Assembly: GCF_019459305.1 (NCBI RefSeq)
Contig: NZ_JAIBES010000129.1
Span: forward strand, 1-64,000
Source of the DNA: Sphingopyxis sp.
Lineage (GTDB): Bacteria; Pseudomonadota; Alphaproteobacteria; Sphingomonadales; Sphingomonadaceae
DNA length: 64,000 nt
Reading direction: 5' to 3'
Below the pieces are notes generated by a model. The model was not told the origin of the DNA. It saw only the letters and a program-made list of their open reading frames with translations, and did no database searches. Of this stretch, positions 29,967 through 39,990 are shown piece after piece. Numbering within the stretch: the stretch's first letter is position 1; each line of letters begins with the position of its first letter. A program made the position numbers and the translations under genes.

Positions 29967-30787
29967 CAGGGTGCCTTGCCCTGCTGAAGCTTGAGCCGTT
30001 CTTGCAAGATATCGTTACGTCCTGGCGATGCGGCGACGGTCGAGCCGCCGTCCATCTTGATCGTCGTGCCGGTGATATAGTCGGACTTTGCCGATGCGAG
30101 AAACAGACAGGCATGCGCAATGTCGGCGGGCGTACCGGCGCGTCCAACGGGGACCGTCGCACCATAGGCGGCAAGCCCCTCGTCGCCGAGCACGGCTTTC
30201 GCGCGATCGCTGGCAATGAGGCCAGGGTTGACCGCGTTTACGGTGATCCCTTCCCCCACCACATCGCCCGCGGCGGCGCGAATAAAGGCATCGAGCGCAG
30301 CTTTGGCCATGCCATAAGCGGTCATGTTCGGAACGACGTTGAACGTGCCATTGATCGACCCGATCGCTATGAAGCGGCCGCCGCCCTGTGCCTTGGCAAG
30401 GTAAGGCCGCGCTGCGTCGAGCAGCCACCACGCTGCTTTGGCAGTGCTGGCAAAGCCCGCCTCAAGGCGCTCGTCGTCGACTTGTCCAACACCGCCGTGC
30501 GGAATGTCGGCGGCGGCGTGGACGATGATATCGATCGTACCAAAGGCCTCTACGGTCGCCGCAACGAGCGCGCGGCAGTCGGCGTGGCGTGCGATGTCGG
30601 CGGCATAGCATTCGGCGGCGCCGCCTGCTTCTTCGATCTCTGCTTTCACATCTTCGGCATAAGCGATGGTCCGGGCGCCCAGCATGACCTGTGCCCCCCC
30701 GTTTGCGAAAGCCTTCGCGACACCGCGACCAACCCCACGACCGCCACCGGTCACAATCACCGACTTGCCGACAAAAGACTCTTCCAT
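29966..30787 (-). CDS. SDR family oxidoreductase
   Basis: VGKSVIVTGGGRGVGRGVAKAFANGGAQVMLGART; YGMAKAALD. Confidence 0.85.
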   Translation of the reverse strand: MEESFVGKSVIVTGGGRGVGRGVAKAFANGGAQVMLGARTIAYAEDVKAEIEEAGGAAECYAADIARHADCRALVAATVEAFGTIDIIVHAAADIPHGGVGQVDDERLEAGFASTAKAAWWLLDAARPYLAKAQGGGRFIAIGSINGTFNVVPNMTAYGMAKAALDAFIRAAAGDVVGEGITVNAVNPGLIASDRAKAVLGDEGLAAYGATVPVGRAGTPADIAHACLFLASAKSDYITGTTIKMDGGSTVAASPGRNDILQERLKLQQGKAP

Positions 30788-30817
30788 CGCTCTCTCCCTT
30801 GCCCTTATCCTTCGCTA

Positions 30818-30840
30818 CATATATTACCTAGTTTGATAGG
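30818..30840 (-). promoter_or_regulatory. Motif A site 5 (minus: CCTATCAAACTAGGTAATATATG)
   Basis: Divergent intergenic region between 30787 (-) and 30859 (+). Confidence 0.65.
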
Positions 30841-30858
30841 TCGAGCAAGGAGAATGGG

Positions 30859-31470
30859 ATGACGGTCAAGGGTCTCGAGCCAGGAAAGCGGCCTGCGTTG
30901 CTAATTTCTGAGATGCAGAACGGTATCACCGACCGAGCGTTTCGGGATACTCCGCTCGCCGAACAAGTCGCAACGCGCGGCATTGTCGGCAAGATCAATG
31001 CGCTCTCTGCGGGTTTTCGTGAGCGTGGATTTCCGGTTATTCATTGCACGATCACCGCACGTGCCGATTTTTACGGGTGGAACCGCAATTGCGTACTTGC
31101 AGCCCGGATTTTCAGGGAGGGTAACCTTGTATCGGGCAGCCACTTCGCGGCGATCCATGACGATATCGTCGTAGGCGGCCAGGATATCGTTTCTGAACGC
31201 CACCATGGCATGGCTGCGTTCACGGGTACGGATCTCGCTTCCACCCTCCGCGGGCTCGGGATCGACACTGTGGTATTCTGCGGTGTTTCGACAAATGTCG
31301 CGCTGATGGGCGGATCGGTCGAAGCAGTGGGTCATGGCTATACTTCGGTGATTGCCGAGGACAGCGCCGCAGGCGGCACTGCGGAGACGCATCAGATTCA
31401 GGTGACGATGCACCTCCCGCTCGTAGCGACGGTTTCCCGACACGCCGATATCATAGAGGCGCTCGGTTAG
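30859..31470 (+). CDS. Isochorismatase/cysteine-hydrolase-fold protein with non-canonical triad
   Basis: RPALLISEMQNGITD...; SERHHGMAAFTGTDLASTLRGLGIDTVVFCGVSTNVALMGGSVEAVGHGY. Confidence 0.8.
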   Translation: MTVKGLEPGKRPALLISEMQNGITDRAFRDTPLAEQVATRGIVGKINALSAGFRERGFPVIHCTITARADFYGWNRNCVLAARIFREGNLVSGSHFAAIHDDIVVGGQDIVSERHHGMAAFTGTDLASTLRGLGIDTVVFCGVSTNVALMGGSVEAVGHGYTSVIAEDSAAGGTAETHQIQVTMHLPLVATVSRHADIIEALG

Positions 31471-32963
31471 GCGTCGCCGAACAGACGCCGCAGTTCAGGC
31501 GCCGATGGTTTCATCGAAGGGGTGCGCGGAAAATCGGCAACGAATCGGAAATGGAGCGGAACCTGATAGGGGATCAGCCGGTCCTTAAGCCAAGCCCTGA
31601 GGTCGTCGGCTGCCGGTTCGCTGGCACCGTCCTTCAAGATGATCGCAGCGACGGGCACTTCGCCGAGCCGTTCGTCTGGGACACCGACGACGGCGGCTTC
31701 GCGCACAGCAGGATGATCGTTGATCGCGCGCGCGACGTCGTCCGGGTGAATCTTGAACCCGCCGCGGATGATCGCATTGTCCGCGCGGCCCCGGATATAA
31801 AGAAAGCGATCGGGATCGAGCACGGCGCGGTCGGTCGTGCGCAGCCATTGCATATCGTTGGCGAGCTGCTGGCCCTTGAGCTCGAGCAGCCCTTCCGCGC
31901 CGTCCGGCAGAATGGCCCCGGTTTCGGGATCGACGATCCGCGCCTCGATATCGCCGTGGACGCGGCCTACCGCGCCGCGCTTCTCCGCCCAACGCAGGCG
32001 GAAATCATCAATCGTCCAGCCGGCGATGGCGCCCGCAAACTCGGTCGCGCCGTAATTGCTGCAGATCGGGATGCCATATTTGGCGAGAAACGCATCGACC
32101 AGATCAGGCGATAGCGGAGCCGTACCCGAGATGAGCGATTTGAGGCTGGACAGGTCGGCGGGTTCGACGTCGGCATCGAGCAGCATGCGTACGGCCGAGG
32201 GCACGGCCGGAGCGACCGAGGGCTTGTTGCGCTTTACCGATGCGACCCAGGCATCGACGCTGAACTTTTCGAGCAGCGCGATCTTTCGCCCCGCCGCAAG
32301 CGCAGCGATACAGCCATAAATCCCGCCGATGTGGGTGAGCGGGTTGACCACCATCGTGCAACCCGAATTGAGCTTTGGCGGGTCGTCGAAGCTGCGCCCG
32401 CGTTCATATTTGGTGAAACCGCGAAAGCTCGCGTCGAAGGCCGCTCGGCTCAGTGGCACGCGTTTCGGCGCACCGGTGGTGCCGCTAGTGAGCATTTCGA
32501 CGGCGACCCCCGACGAGGTTTTGACCTCGACCCCGACCGCAGCTTGGACGATGCGAACGCCGCCGAGGAGCGGGTCGATCTCGATGACAGCAGATCCGGC
32601 CCGCTCGAGCGCCGCCGCGACGCCGGATCGCGCGAGATCGGTTGCGTCGGCGATGACGACGGGAAGCACCAATCCCTCGACATCGGCCATCAGTCTTGCG
32701 TCGGGCAGGATCGGATTGAGCGTCACGAGGCAGCGATCGGACGAGAGGACCGCAACGATCGCCGCAATATGGCCCGGACGATTGCGCAGCATCACGCCGA
32801 CGCGCGCGGCTTCGGGCAGGTCCATGGCGTCCATTGCGGCTTCGATGGCGCGGACCGACGCAGCAATCTGGCCCCAGCTATAATCCCGCCCCTCGAAATC
32901 AATTTCGGTTCGTTCGGGATCAAGCGCCATGATCGCGCGCAATTTTTCAGTCATCAGCGCCAT
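31467..32963 (-). CDS. Class I adenylate-forming enzyme / acyl-CoA ligase
   Basis: VEMLTSGTTGAPKRVPLSRAAF; YGATEFAGAI; RGRADNAIIRGGFKIHPDDVARAI. Confidence 0.88.
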   Translation of the reverse strand: MALMTEKLRAIMALDPERTEIDFEGRDYSWGQIAASVRAIEAAMDAMDLPEAARVGVMLRNRPGHIAAIVAVLSSDRCLVTLNPILPDARLMADVEGLVLPVVIADATDLARSGVAAALERAGSAVIEIDPLLGGVRIVQAAVGVEVKTSSGVAVEMLTSGTTGAPKRVPLSRAAFDASFRGFTKYERGRSFDDPPKLNSGCTMVVNPLTHIGGIYGCIAALAAGRKIALLEKFSVDAWVASVKRNKPSVAPAVPSAVRMLLDADVEPADLSSLKSLISGTAPLSPDLVDAFLAKYGIPICSNYGATEFAGAIAGWTIDDFRLRWAEKRGAVGRVHGDIEARIVDPETGAILPDGAEGLLELKGQQLANDMQWLRTTDRAVLDPDRFLYIRGRADNAIIRGGFKIHPDDVARAINDHPAVREAAVVGVPDERLGEVPVAAIILKDGASEPAADDLRAWLKDRLIPYQVPLHFRFVADFPRTPSMKPSAPELRRLFGDA

Positions 32964-33721
32964 CAGAGCGCGAGCCCTCCGCTCGCTTCGATGATCTGGC
33001 CCGTCACCCAGCGTGCGTCGTCGCCCAGCAACATCATCACCGCGCCGGCAATATCATCCGGCTCGCCAAGACGGCCCATCGGGGTATGCTTTGCGGTCGC
33101 TTCGTCCCAGCCGGGCTGGTCGCGCAATGCCGTGATGAAGTCGGTCGCGACCGCGCCGGGCGCGATACAGTTGCAGGTGATCTGGCGTTTGGCGACAGCC
33201 AGAGCGGTGCTGAAGGTCAGGCTCTGCACCGCGCGCTTGGTCATGGCATAGCTTGCGGCGAAGGGCTGGCCGACCTTGCCCGACATCGAGCCGATGTTGA
33301 CAATCCGCCCGCCGTCACGAAGCCGCGGGAGCGCCGCCTGCGTCACGAAATGCGGACCCTTCACATTGACCGCGAAAAGCTCGTCGAACAGATCCTCGTC
33401 CGCACCCTTTAACGTGCCATCGCGCCCGCTGCGCCCGACCCCGGCATTGTTGATGAGGAAGTCGAGATTGGGGGCGCCGCCAAACTGCGCGTCGCAGGCG
33501 TCGAACATCGCCGCAATGCCCGAAAGGGTCGACACGTCGGCCTGGACCGCGAACGCCTTGCCCCCGGTGGCGACGATATCGGCCGCGAGCGCGTCGGCGG
33601 CATCCTTGCTGCCGGCATAGTTGATCGCGACATGCGCGCCCGCGGCGCCGAGTCGCCTTACGATCGACGCGCCGATGCCGCGCGATCCGCCCGTGACCAA
33701 TGCCGTTTTGGCTTCGAACAT
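32963..33721 (-). CDS. SDR family oxidoreductase
   Basis: TALVTGGSRGIGASIVRRLGAAGAHVAINYAGS; YAMTKRAVQ. Confidence 0.87.
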   Translation of the reverse strand: MFEAKTALVTGGSRGIGASIVRRLGAAGAHVAINYAGSKDAADALAADIVATGGKAFAVQADVSTLSGIAAMFDACDAQFGGAPNLDFLINNAGVGRSGRDGTLKGADEDLFDELFAVNVKGPHFVTQAALPRLRDGGRIVNIGSMSGKVGQPFAASYAMTKRAVQSLTFSTALAVAKRQITCNCIAPGAVATDFITALRDQPGWDEATAKHTPMGRLGEPDDIAGAVMMLLGDDARWVTGQIIEASGGLAL

Positions 33722-33751
33722 CCGCTCTCTCCCTGATCTTATTTGTCACGA

Positions 33752-33777
33752 CATAATTGACCTAGTTATATAACTCG
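33752..33777 (-). promoter_or_regulatory. Motif A site 6 (minus: CGAGTTATATAACTAGGTCAATTATG)
   Basis: Divergent intergenic region between 33721 (-) and 33818 (+); contains AGTTATATAACT. Confidence 0.7.
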
Positions 33778-33817
33778 TGCAAGGCCTATGTCGAAATGCT
33801 TTGGGAGAATCGCGGTC

Positions 33818-34597
33818 ATGGCCGATCAAATATTGAGCGAAATCGACGGTTCTCTGCGCATCATCACGTTGAACCGGCCCGACCGACACAACGCGATGGA
33901 CGACGATATGTCGGCGCTGTTTCAGGCGCTGATCGGAGAGGCGCTTGAGGAGACCGAGTCGAACGCGATCCTGATCCGCGCGACCGGCAAAAGCTTCTGC
34001 TCGGGGCGCGACACCAATGTGCTCGGCCAGCGCGCGCGCGACGAAAGCGACTTTCACTTTGTGCGCCGCCACCAGGAAGGCCGTCTGCGGATGCAGGAAT
34101 CGACCAAACCCATTATCGCCGCGCTGAAGGGCGGCGCGATCGGCGGCGGGTGCGAACTCGCCATCGCGGCCGATATCCGGATCAGCGACACCACGCTGAA
34201 AATGGCGTTGCCCGAAATACTTTACGGTGTGCTGCCCGACACCGGCGGGACGCAGATGATGACCGCGCTGATCGGGCCATCGCGCACCAAATATATGGTG
34301 ATGACCGGCCAGAAGATCGACGCCGCCACCGCGCTCGAATGGGGGGCGGTCGATTTCGTCGTGGAGCCGGAAAGCCTCGATGCGAAAGCGCTGGAGGTCG
34401 CACGCGACATCGCCGCCAAACCGCCGATCAACCTCGCAATGGCGAAGGAGATGATCAACCTGATGCATGGCGCGACGATCCGCTCCGGCACGCGCGCCGA
34501 GCTTTATGCGCAAAGCTACCTCTTCAAGACCGAAGACTATCACGAGGCCCGCGCCGCAATCCGCGAAAAGCGCGCGCCCCACTATAAAGGCAAGTAA
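33818..34597 (+). CDS. Enoyl-CoA hydratase/isomerase family protein
   Basis: LRIITLNRPDRHNAMDDDM; GGAIGGGCELAIAADIRIS. Confidence 0.88.
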   Translation: MADQILSEIDGSLRIITLNRPDRHNAMDDDMSALFQALIGEALEETESNAILIRATGKSFCSGRDTNVLGQRARDESDFHFVRRHQEGRLRMQESTKPIIAALKGGAIGGGCELAIAADIRISDTTLKMALPEILYGVLPDTGGTQMMTALIGPSRTKYMVMTGQKIDAATALEWGAVDFVVEPESLDAKALEVARDIAAKPPINLAMAKEMINLMHGATIRSGTRAELYAQSYLFKTEDYHEARAAIREKRAPHYKGK

Positions 34598-35509
34598 ATG
34601 GCCCTTCCCGCCCCGCCGCCACTCGGCGCGAAAGCGCTGCCCGATGGAACCTACACCGGCCAAGTGGTCGCGGTGACCGGCGGCGGCACGGGACTGGGCA
34701 AGGGCATGGCGATCGAGTTCGCGCGGCTGGGCGCGAAGATCGCGGTGCTGAGCCGCAAGCCCGAGCATCTGGAAGCAGGGCTGGCGGCTATTCGGGACGT
34801 TGGTGCCGAAGCGATTGCGGTCGCGTGCGACGTGCGCGATCCCGAAGCGATCGCAGCGGCGTTCGACGAGATCGAGGCGACGCTGGGGCCAGTGGACGTG
34901 CTGATCAACAATGCGGCGGGGAATTTTCCGGCCCCGGCCGAGGAAATGACGCCGAACGGGTTTCGCACCGTCGTCGATATCGTCCTCAATGGCACCTATA
35001 ATTGCAGCCGCGAGTTTGCGATCCGCCGACTTGCGGCGGGGCTGCCGGGGGCGATCCTCAATATCGGCGCGACCTATAGCTGGACGGGCGGACCCGGAAC
35101 CGCGCACTCGGCGGCGGCGAAGGCGGGGGTCACCAATTTGACGCAGAGCCTTGCGGTCGAATGGGCGCCCGACGGCATCCGCGTCAATTGCATCGCGCCG
35201 GGACGCTTTCCGCACGACGATCTGCCCGAGCATATGACGCGCCACCGCGTCGGCGAACGCGGTGACAACACGATCCCGGGGATGCGCGTCGGCGAAGTGC
35301 GCGAACTGGGCTGGGCCGCGACGTTCCTCTGCTCGCCCTATGCGACGTATATCAGCGGTCATACGCTGGTCGTCGACGCCGCCAACTGGCTTCGCCGGTC
35401 GCTGGTGATGCCCGAGTTTGTGCCGATCCGCGAACAGTTCGGCCAGCGCGCCCGCGCCGACGGGACCGCCGCGGCCGCCATCGCCAAGACACGCGGAGAC
35501 AAGATATGA
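34598..35509 (+). CDS. SDR, 2,4-dienoyl-CoA reductase-like
   Basis: GQVVAVTGGGTGLGKGMAIEFARLGAKIAVLSRK; LINNAAGNFPAPAEEMTPNGF; NCIAPGRFPHD. Confidence 0.8.
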   Translation: MALPAPPPLGAKALPDGTYTGQVVAVTGGGTGLGKGMAIEFARLGAKIAVLSRKPEHLEAGLAAIRDVGAEAIAVACDVRDPEAIAAAFDEIEATLGPVDVLINNAAGNFPAPAEEMTPNGFRTVVDIVLNGTYNCSREFAIRRLAAGLPGAILNIGATYSWTGGPGTAHSAAAKAGVTNLTQSLAVEWAPDGIRVNCIAPGRFPHDDLPEHMTRHRVGERGDNTIPGMRVGEVRELGWAATFLCSPYATYISGHTLVVDAANWLRRSLVMPEFVPIREQFGQRARADGTAAAAIAKTRGDKI

Positions 35510-36261
35510 CCGACGCCCTCGTCCTGCGTGACGATGCAGATGGCGTCTGCACGCTGACCCTCAACCGCCCCGCGAAGCGCAACGCGGTCAACCGCGCGCT
35601 GTTTCGCGAATTTCGCGCCCATATCCGCGATATCGAGGCGAATGACAGCGCGGTGGGAGTGATCGTCGTGACGGGCGCGGGCGGGCATTTCTGTGCCGGA
35701 CACGATCTGAAGCAGCCACCCCACGCCGATGCGCTGGGCTGGCTGCGGCAGGAGATGCTGATCCTCGAACGGCTGACCAAGCTGCCGCAACCGGTGATCG
35801 CGAAGGTGAGCGGCAGTTGTTATACCGGCGGGCTCGAATTCGCGCTGTCGGCCGACTTCATTGTCTGCGACCCCAGCGCACGCTTCGCCGATACGCATGG
35901 CAAATGGGGGCTGGTGCCGGGGTGGGGCCTGTCGCAGCGCCTGCCGCGCCGGGTCGGGCAGGCAAAGGCGCTGGAAATGATGCTGACGTGCCAGCCCTAT
36001 TCGGGCGAGGACGCGGCGGCGATGGGGCTGGCCAATTATTGCGTGACGGAAGACGCGCTCGACGCCAAGGTCGCCGAACTTGCCGCGCTGATGCTGGGCA
36101 ACAGTCGCCACAGCAGTGCCGAAAACAAACGGCTGATCTATGACACCGACGGCATGGCGCTGGGCGCCGGGCTTAGCCATGAATTGATGCGCAACGCGGG
36201 CTTCGATCCGGCGATGCGCAAGAAGGGCGAGCCGATCGGCCGCGCCAAAAAGGCCGATTGA
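35506..36261 (+). CDS. Enoyl-CoA hydratase/isomerase family protein
   Basis: VCTLTLNRPAKRNAVNRALF; GAGGHFCAGHDLKQP; GLEFALSADFIVCD. Confidence 0.87.
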   Translation: MTDALVLRDDADGVCTLTLNRPAKRNAVNRALFREFRAHIRDIEANDSAVGVIVVTGAGGHFCAGHDLKQPPHADALGWLRQEMLILERLTKLPQPVIAKVSGSCYTGGLEFALSADFIVCDPSARFADTHGKWGLVPGWGLSQRLPRRVGQAKALEMMLTCQPYSGEDAAAMGLANYCVTEDALDAKVAELAALMLGNSRHSSAENKRLIYDTDGMALGAGLSHELMRNAGFDPAMRKKGEPIGRAKKAD

Positions 36262-37412
36262 TGGATATCGGTTTTTCGCCCGAGGAAATGCGGTTTCGCG
36301 ACGAATGCCGCGACTGGTTGCAGTCCAATGTGCCGCTTGAAAAGCGCCCGATCGATGCCGCCGACGCGATCGGTTTCGACAAGGCGTGGCAACGCCGCCT
36401 GTTCGACGCCGGCTGGGCGGGGATAAACTGGCCCACGGCCTATGGCGGGCGCGGACTGTCGATCGTCCAGCAGGTCATCTGGCTGGAGGAATATGCCAAG
36501 GCGCACGCACCATGGATCGGTGCCAATTTCGTCGGCGTCAACCATGGCGGGCCGACGCTGATCCTGAACGCGAGCGAGGCACAGAAGTCTTATCACCTGA
36601 CGCGCATCCTGCAGGGCGAGGCGATCTGGTGTCAGGGTTTTTCCGAACCCGGCGCGGGGTCCGATCTTGCGAGCATCAAGACGCGCGGGCGGATCGAGGG
36701 CGATGAACTGGTCGTCAACGGGTCGAAAATCTGGACAAGCTTTGCTCATGTTGCCGACTGGCAGGAACTGGTCTTGCGCACCGAAGAGGGATCGCAGCGC
36801 CACGCCGGGCTGAGCTGGGCGATCTGCGACATGCACGCGCCGGGCATCACGATCCGCCCTATCCGTAAAATGTCGGGGCAGACCGAATTTGCCGAGGTGT
36901 TTTACGACGATGTCCGCATTCCGCTGTCGAATGTCGTCGGGGGCTTGGGCAACGGCTGGAAGGTTGCCATGTCGACGCTGAGCTTTGAGCGCGGCACCGG
37001 CTTCATCGCCGAGCAGGTAAGAGCGGGTCAGGAGATCGCCGAGCTGATTGCGACCGCTCGCGCCAATGGCATGATCAGGGATGACGGCATCGCCGATCAG
37101 CTGGCGCAGATGCGCGCCGAGGTCGCTGCGCTCCGCGCGATGACATATCGCAACATTTCCGAGGTGGTGCGGACGGGCCAGCCAGGGCCCGAAGCGTCCG
37201 TGATCCGCCTGTTCACGGCCGAGCTGGGTCAGCGGCTGGAACGGATGGCGGTGTTGCTGATGGGCGAGGACATGATCGACTTCGCCTATGGCGACGACAA
37301 TGCGGTGCAGGATTATCTTCGCGGCTTTGCATCGACTATCGCGGGCGGAACCGCGCAGATTCAGCGCGACATCATCGGCGAGCGCCTGCTCGGCCTGCCG
37401 AAATCGAGGTGA
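36258..37412 (+). CDS. Acyl-CoA dehydrogenase
   Basis: GWAGINWPTAYGGRGLS; WCQGFSEPGAGSDLASIKTRG; AGGTAQIQRDIIGERLLGLP. Confidence 0.92.
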   Translation: MMDIGFSPEEMRFRDECRDWLQSNVPLEKRPIDAADAIGFDKAWQRRLFDAGWAGINWPTAYGGRGLSIVQQVIWLEEYAKAHAPWIGANFVGVNHGGPTLILNASEAQKSYHLTRILQGEAIWCQGFSEPGAGSDLASIKTRGRIEGDELVVNGSKIWTSFAHVADWQELVLRTEEGSQRHAGLSWAICDMHAPGITIRPIRKMSGQTEFAEVFYDDVRIPLSNVVGGLGNGWKVAMSTLSFERGTGFIAEQVRAGQEIAELIATARANGMIRDDGIADQLAQMRAEVAALRAMTYRNISEVVRTGQPGPEASVIRLFTAELGQRLERMAVLLMGEDMIDFAYGDDNAVQDYLRGFASTIAGGTAQIQRDIIGERLLGLPKSR

Positions 37413-37416
37413 CGCG

Positions 37417-38319
37417 ATGGATTTGACCCTCAACGACGAGCAGGAAGCTCTGCGGACCGCGACCGCAGACTGGTGCCGCGACAACATGGCGTTGGAGGAT
37501 GCGCGATGGCGTGCTCCGGGACTGTGGGCTGAATTGGAAGCGATGGGCTGGACGGGCATGACCGCGCCCGGAATGGACCTGGATCATGCCACCGAAGCCG
37601 TGGTGTTTTGCGAACTCGGCCGTTCTATCGCGCCGATCGGCTTGCTCTCCACCGCGGCGGCCAACCGCTGGTTCGCCGACGGCTTTGCTGGCAAGGTCGC
37701 CCTTGCGCTGCCCGCCGACGAGCCCGGCGATATGCGCGTGCTCGATCCCGGGGGATCGGCCGCGGTGCTGATGTGGCAAGCCGACAAGCTTTGTCTGTTC
37801 GTCACGCCCGACGACGCTCCACACGCGCCGACGATCGATCTGTCGACCGACCAGTGCCGTCGGTCGTGGACGGTGTCGGTACAGAGCGACAATACGGCCG
37901 CACCGCTGCACCTCCAATTGCTCGCCGCCGCCTATGCCGTGGGGTGCGCCGATGCAGCGCGCGACATGGCGGCGGATTATGCCAAGCTGCGCCAGCAGTT
38001 CGACCGCCCGATCGGCTGGTTCCAGGCGTTAAAACACATCTGTTCGGACATGGCGGTGCGCGCTGCGGTTGCGCGGTCGCAGCTCTACTATGCCGCTTGC
38101 GCGCTCGACGCCGGGCACGCCGACGCAGCTTTTCACATCTCCGCCGCCAAACGGCTCGCCGATCAGGCCGCGCTCGATAACGGCCGCGCCAATATCCAGG
38201 TCCATGGCGGTATCGGTATGACCGACGAAGCGGCGCCGCATCTTTGCCTGAAGCGCGCGCATCTGTTGCAGTTCATCGCGCCTGCCGACGCGGCCCTGTT
38301 GCTGAAGGATCCGGTATGA
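37417..38319 (+). CDS. Acyl-CoA dehydrogenase, small FadE-like subunit
   Basis: MDLTLNDEQEALRTATADWCRDN; YAKLRQQFDRPIGWFQALKHICSDMAV; adjacent to a full-length ACAD. Confidence 0.85.
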   Translation: MDLTLNDEQEALRTATADWCRDNMALEDARWRAPGLWAELEAMGWTGMTAPGMDLDHATEAVVFCELGRSIAPIGLLSTAAANRWFADGFAGKVALALPADEPGDMRVLDPGGSAAVLMWQADKLCLFVTPDDAPHAPTIDLSTDQCRRSWTVSVQSDNTAAPLHLQLLAAAYAVGCADAARDMAADYAKLRQQFDRPIGWFQALKHICSDMAVRAAVARSQLYYAACALDAGHADAAFHISAAKRLADQAALDNGRANIQVHGGIGMTDEAAPHLCLKRAHLLQFIAPADAALLLKDPV

Positions 38320-39359
38320 CTGAAGCTGTAGCCGCCTGGGGCGCAATCGCCCCCGACGCCGCCATCGCCCCGCTGCCGATCGAGCGACGCGACCTTCGCA
38401 TCGACGATGTCGCAATCGATATCCTCTATTGCGGTGTTTGTCATTCCGACCTGCACACCGCACGCAACGACTGGGGACGGACACGCTATCCGATCGTGCC
38501 GGGACATGAGATCGTCGGCCGCGTCAGCGCCGTCGGGAGCGCGGTTTCGGGTTTTGCGATTGGCGACGCTGTCGCGGTCGGCTGCCTCGTCGACGCCTGT
38601 CTGGAATGCCCGAACTGCGCCGACCATCAGGAGCAATATTGCCCTGGCAGCGTCGGCACCTACAATAGCCGCGACCGGCACGACGGCAGTCAGACGCAAG
38701 GCGGGTATTCGAAGCGCGTGATCGTGCGCGATGCGTTTGTGCTGCGCGTTCCCGAAGCGCTCGACCTCGCGAAAGCCGCGCCGCTGCTCTGCGCGGGCAT
38801 TACCACCTACTCGCCGCTGCGGCATTGGGGCGTCGGCCCTGGCCAGCAGGTCGCGGTGGCCGGACTCGGTGGGCTCGGCCATATGGGGGTAAAGTTCGCC
38901 GCCGCGCTCGGCGCCGAGGTGACGATGATCACCACCTCACCATCCAAAGCCGACGACGCGCGTGCGCTAGGCGCCGCGCATGTGCTGATCGCGACCGAAA
39001 AGGAAGCAATGAAGGCAGCGAACGGCCGCTTCGATTTCATCCTCGACACGATCCCGGTCGGGCATGAGTATCAGAATTATCTGCGCCTGCTCAAGACATC
39101 CGGCCATCTGGTGATCGTCGGGGCGATCGAGCAAATGCCCGGCTTTCATTCGGGGCTGCTGTTAGGCGGCCGCAAATCCATTGGCGGCTCCGCTATCGGC
39201 GGTATCCAGGAAACGCAGGAAATGCTCGATTTCTGCGCCGTGCATGGCATCCTGCCCGACATCGAAACGATCGCGATGGCCGACATCAATGCGGCCTATG
39301 AGCGCATGGAGAAATCGGACGTCAAATACCGGTTCGTGATCGACATGGGGACGCTATGA
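38316..39359 (+). CDS. Zinc-dependent alcohol dehydrogenase (cinnamyl-ADH/YahK-like)
   Basis: ILYCGVCHSDLHTARNDWG; VPGHEIVGRV; VAVAGLGGLGHMGVKFA. Confidence 0.9.
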   Translation: MTEAVAAWGAIAPDAAIAPLPIERRDLRIDDVAIDILYCGVCHSDLHTARNDWGRTRYPIVPGHEIVGRVSAVGSAVSGFAIGDAVAVGCLVDACLECPNCADHQEQYCPGSVGTYNSRDRHDGSQTQGGYSKRVIVRDAFVLRVPEALDLAKAAPLLCAGITTYSPLRHWGVGPGQQVAVAGLGGLGHMGVKFAAALGAEVTMITTSPSKADDARALGAAHVLIATEKEAMKAANGRFDFILDTIPVGHEYQNYLRLLKTSGHLVIVGAIEQMPGFHSGLLLGGRKSIGGSAIGGIQETQEMLDFCAVHGILPDIETIAMADINAAYERMEKSDVKYRFVIDMGTL

Positions 39360-39367
39360 GGCCGTGC

Positions 39368-39931
39368 CTAGTCGTCGACGATGGCCTGGAACTCGCTTTC
39401 CAGCCAGGCGCGAAGACTGGGTTCGACTGGACCCGCGAATTCGGCGAGCGGCAACTGGTCGCGGTAAGCAAAGAAGCCGAGCGAAACCATCATGAACCGC
39501 GCCGCCTTGACCGCCGCAATGTCGCCGCCGAACCATATCTGCAACGGCTCGAACACCCGGTCGCGCAGCAATCGCGCGGTGATTGCGCGCGCTTCGCTGT
39601 CACCGGCGGCACGGAACATCATCGGCAGCGGACTAACGCGATCATCCTCGTCGGCAAAGCGCGCGACAATGAGTTTGCCGAAATTTTCCTTGGGCAGGTT
39701 GGTCATCAGCCGGGGATCGAGTGCAGCATCGAGCGCCGCCTCGAACAGTTTGAGCTTGCCGCCAAAATAGCGGCTGACCAGCGACGGGTTCACGCCGGCG
39801 AGCGCGGTAATGTCGCGCACGCCGGCTTCGGCAAAGCCCTTTTCGGCGAAAATTTGCTGCGCAGCAAAAAGGATCGCCGCCCTTGTCCGGTCGGCATCGC
39901 GCGAAGGCTGTTCGATTGTGGTCGTCATCAT
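39368..39931 (-). CDS. TetR/AcrR family regulator
   Basis: RAAILFAAQQIFAEKGFAEAGVRDITALAGVNPSLVSRYFGGKLKLFEAAL. Confidence 0.88.
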   Translation of the reverse strand: MMTTTIEQPSRDADRTRAAILFAAQQIFAEKGFAEAGVRDITALAGVNPSLVSRYFGGKLKLFEAALDAALDPRLMTNLPKENFGKLIVARFADEDDRVSPLPMMFRAAGDSEARAITARLLRDRVFEPLQIWFGGDIAAVKAARFMMVSLGFFAYRDQLPLAEFAGPVEPSLRAWLESEFQAIVDD

Positions 39932-39952
39932 ATCTCCCCGTTGACTCCTTAT

Positions 39953-39968
39953 GTAAACACTCGTTTAC
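39953..39968 (+). promoter_or_regulatory. TetR-type operator GTAAAC-ACTC-GTTTAC
   Basis: Perfect 6-bp arms between divergent TetR (39931, -) and P450 (39991, +), inside candidate -35/-10 spacers. Confidence 0.7.
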
Positions 39969-39990
39969 TTACGTCAATGGGAGAGAGAAT

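Noticed and set aside
33746-35362. 538-aa minus-strand ORF
   Set aside because: Shadow ORF opposite well-supported ECH and SDR genes.
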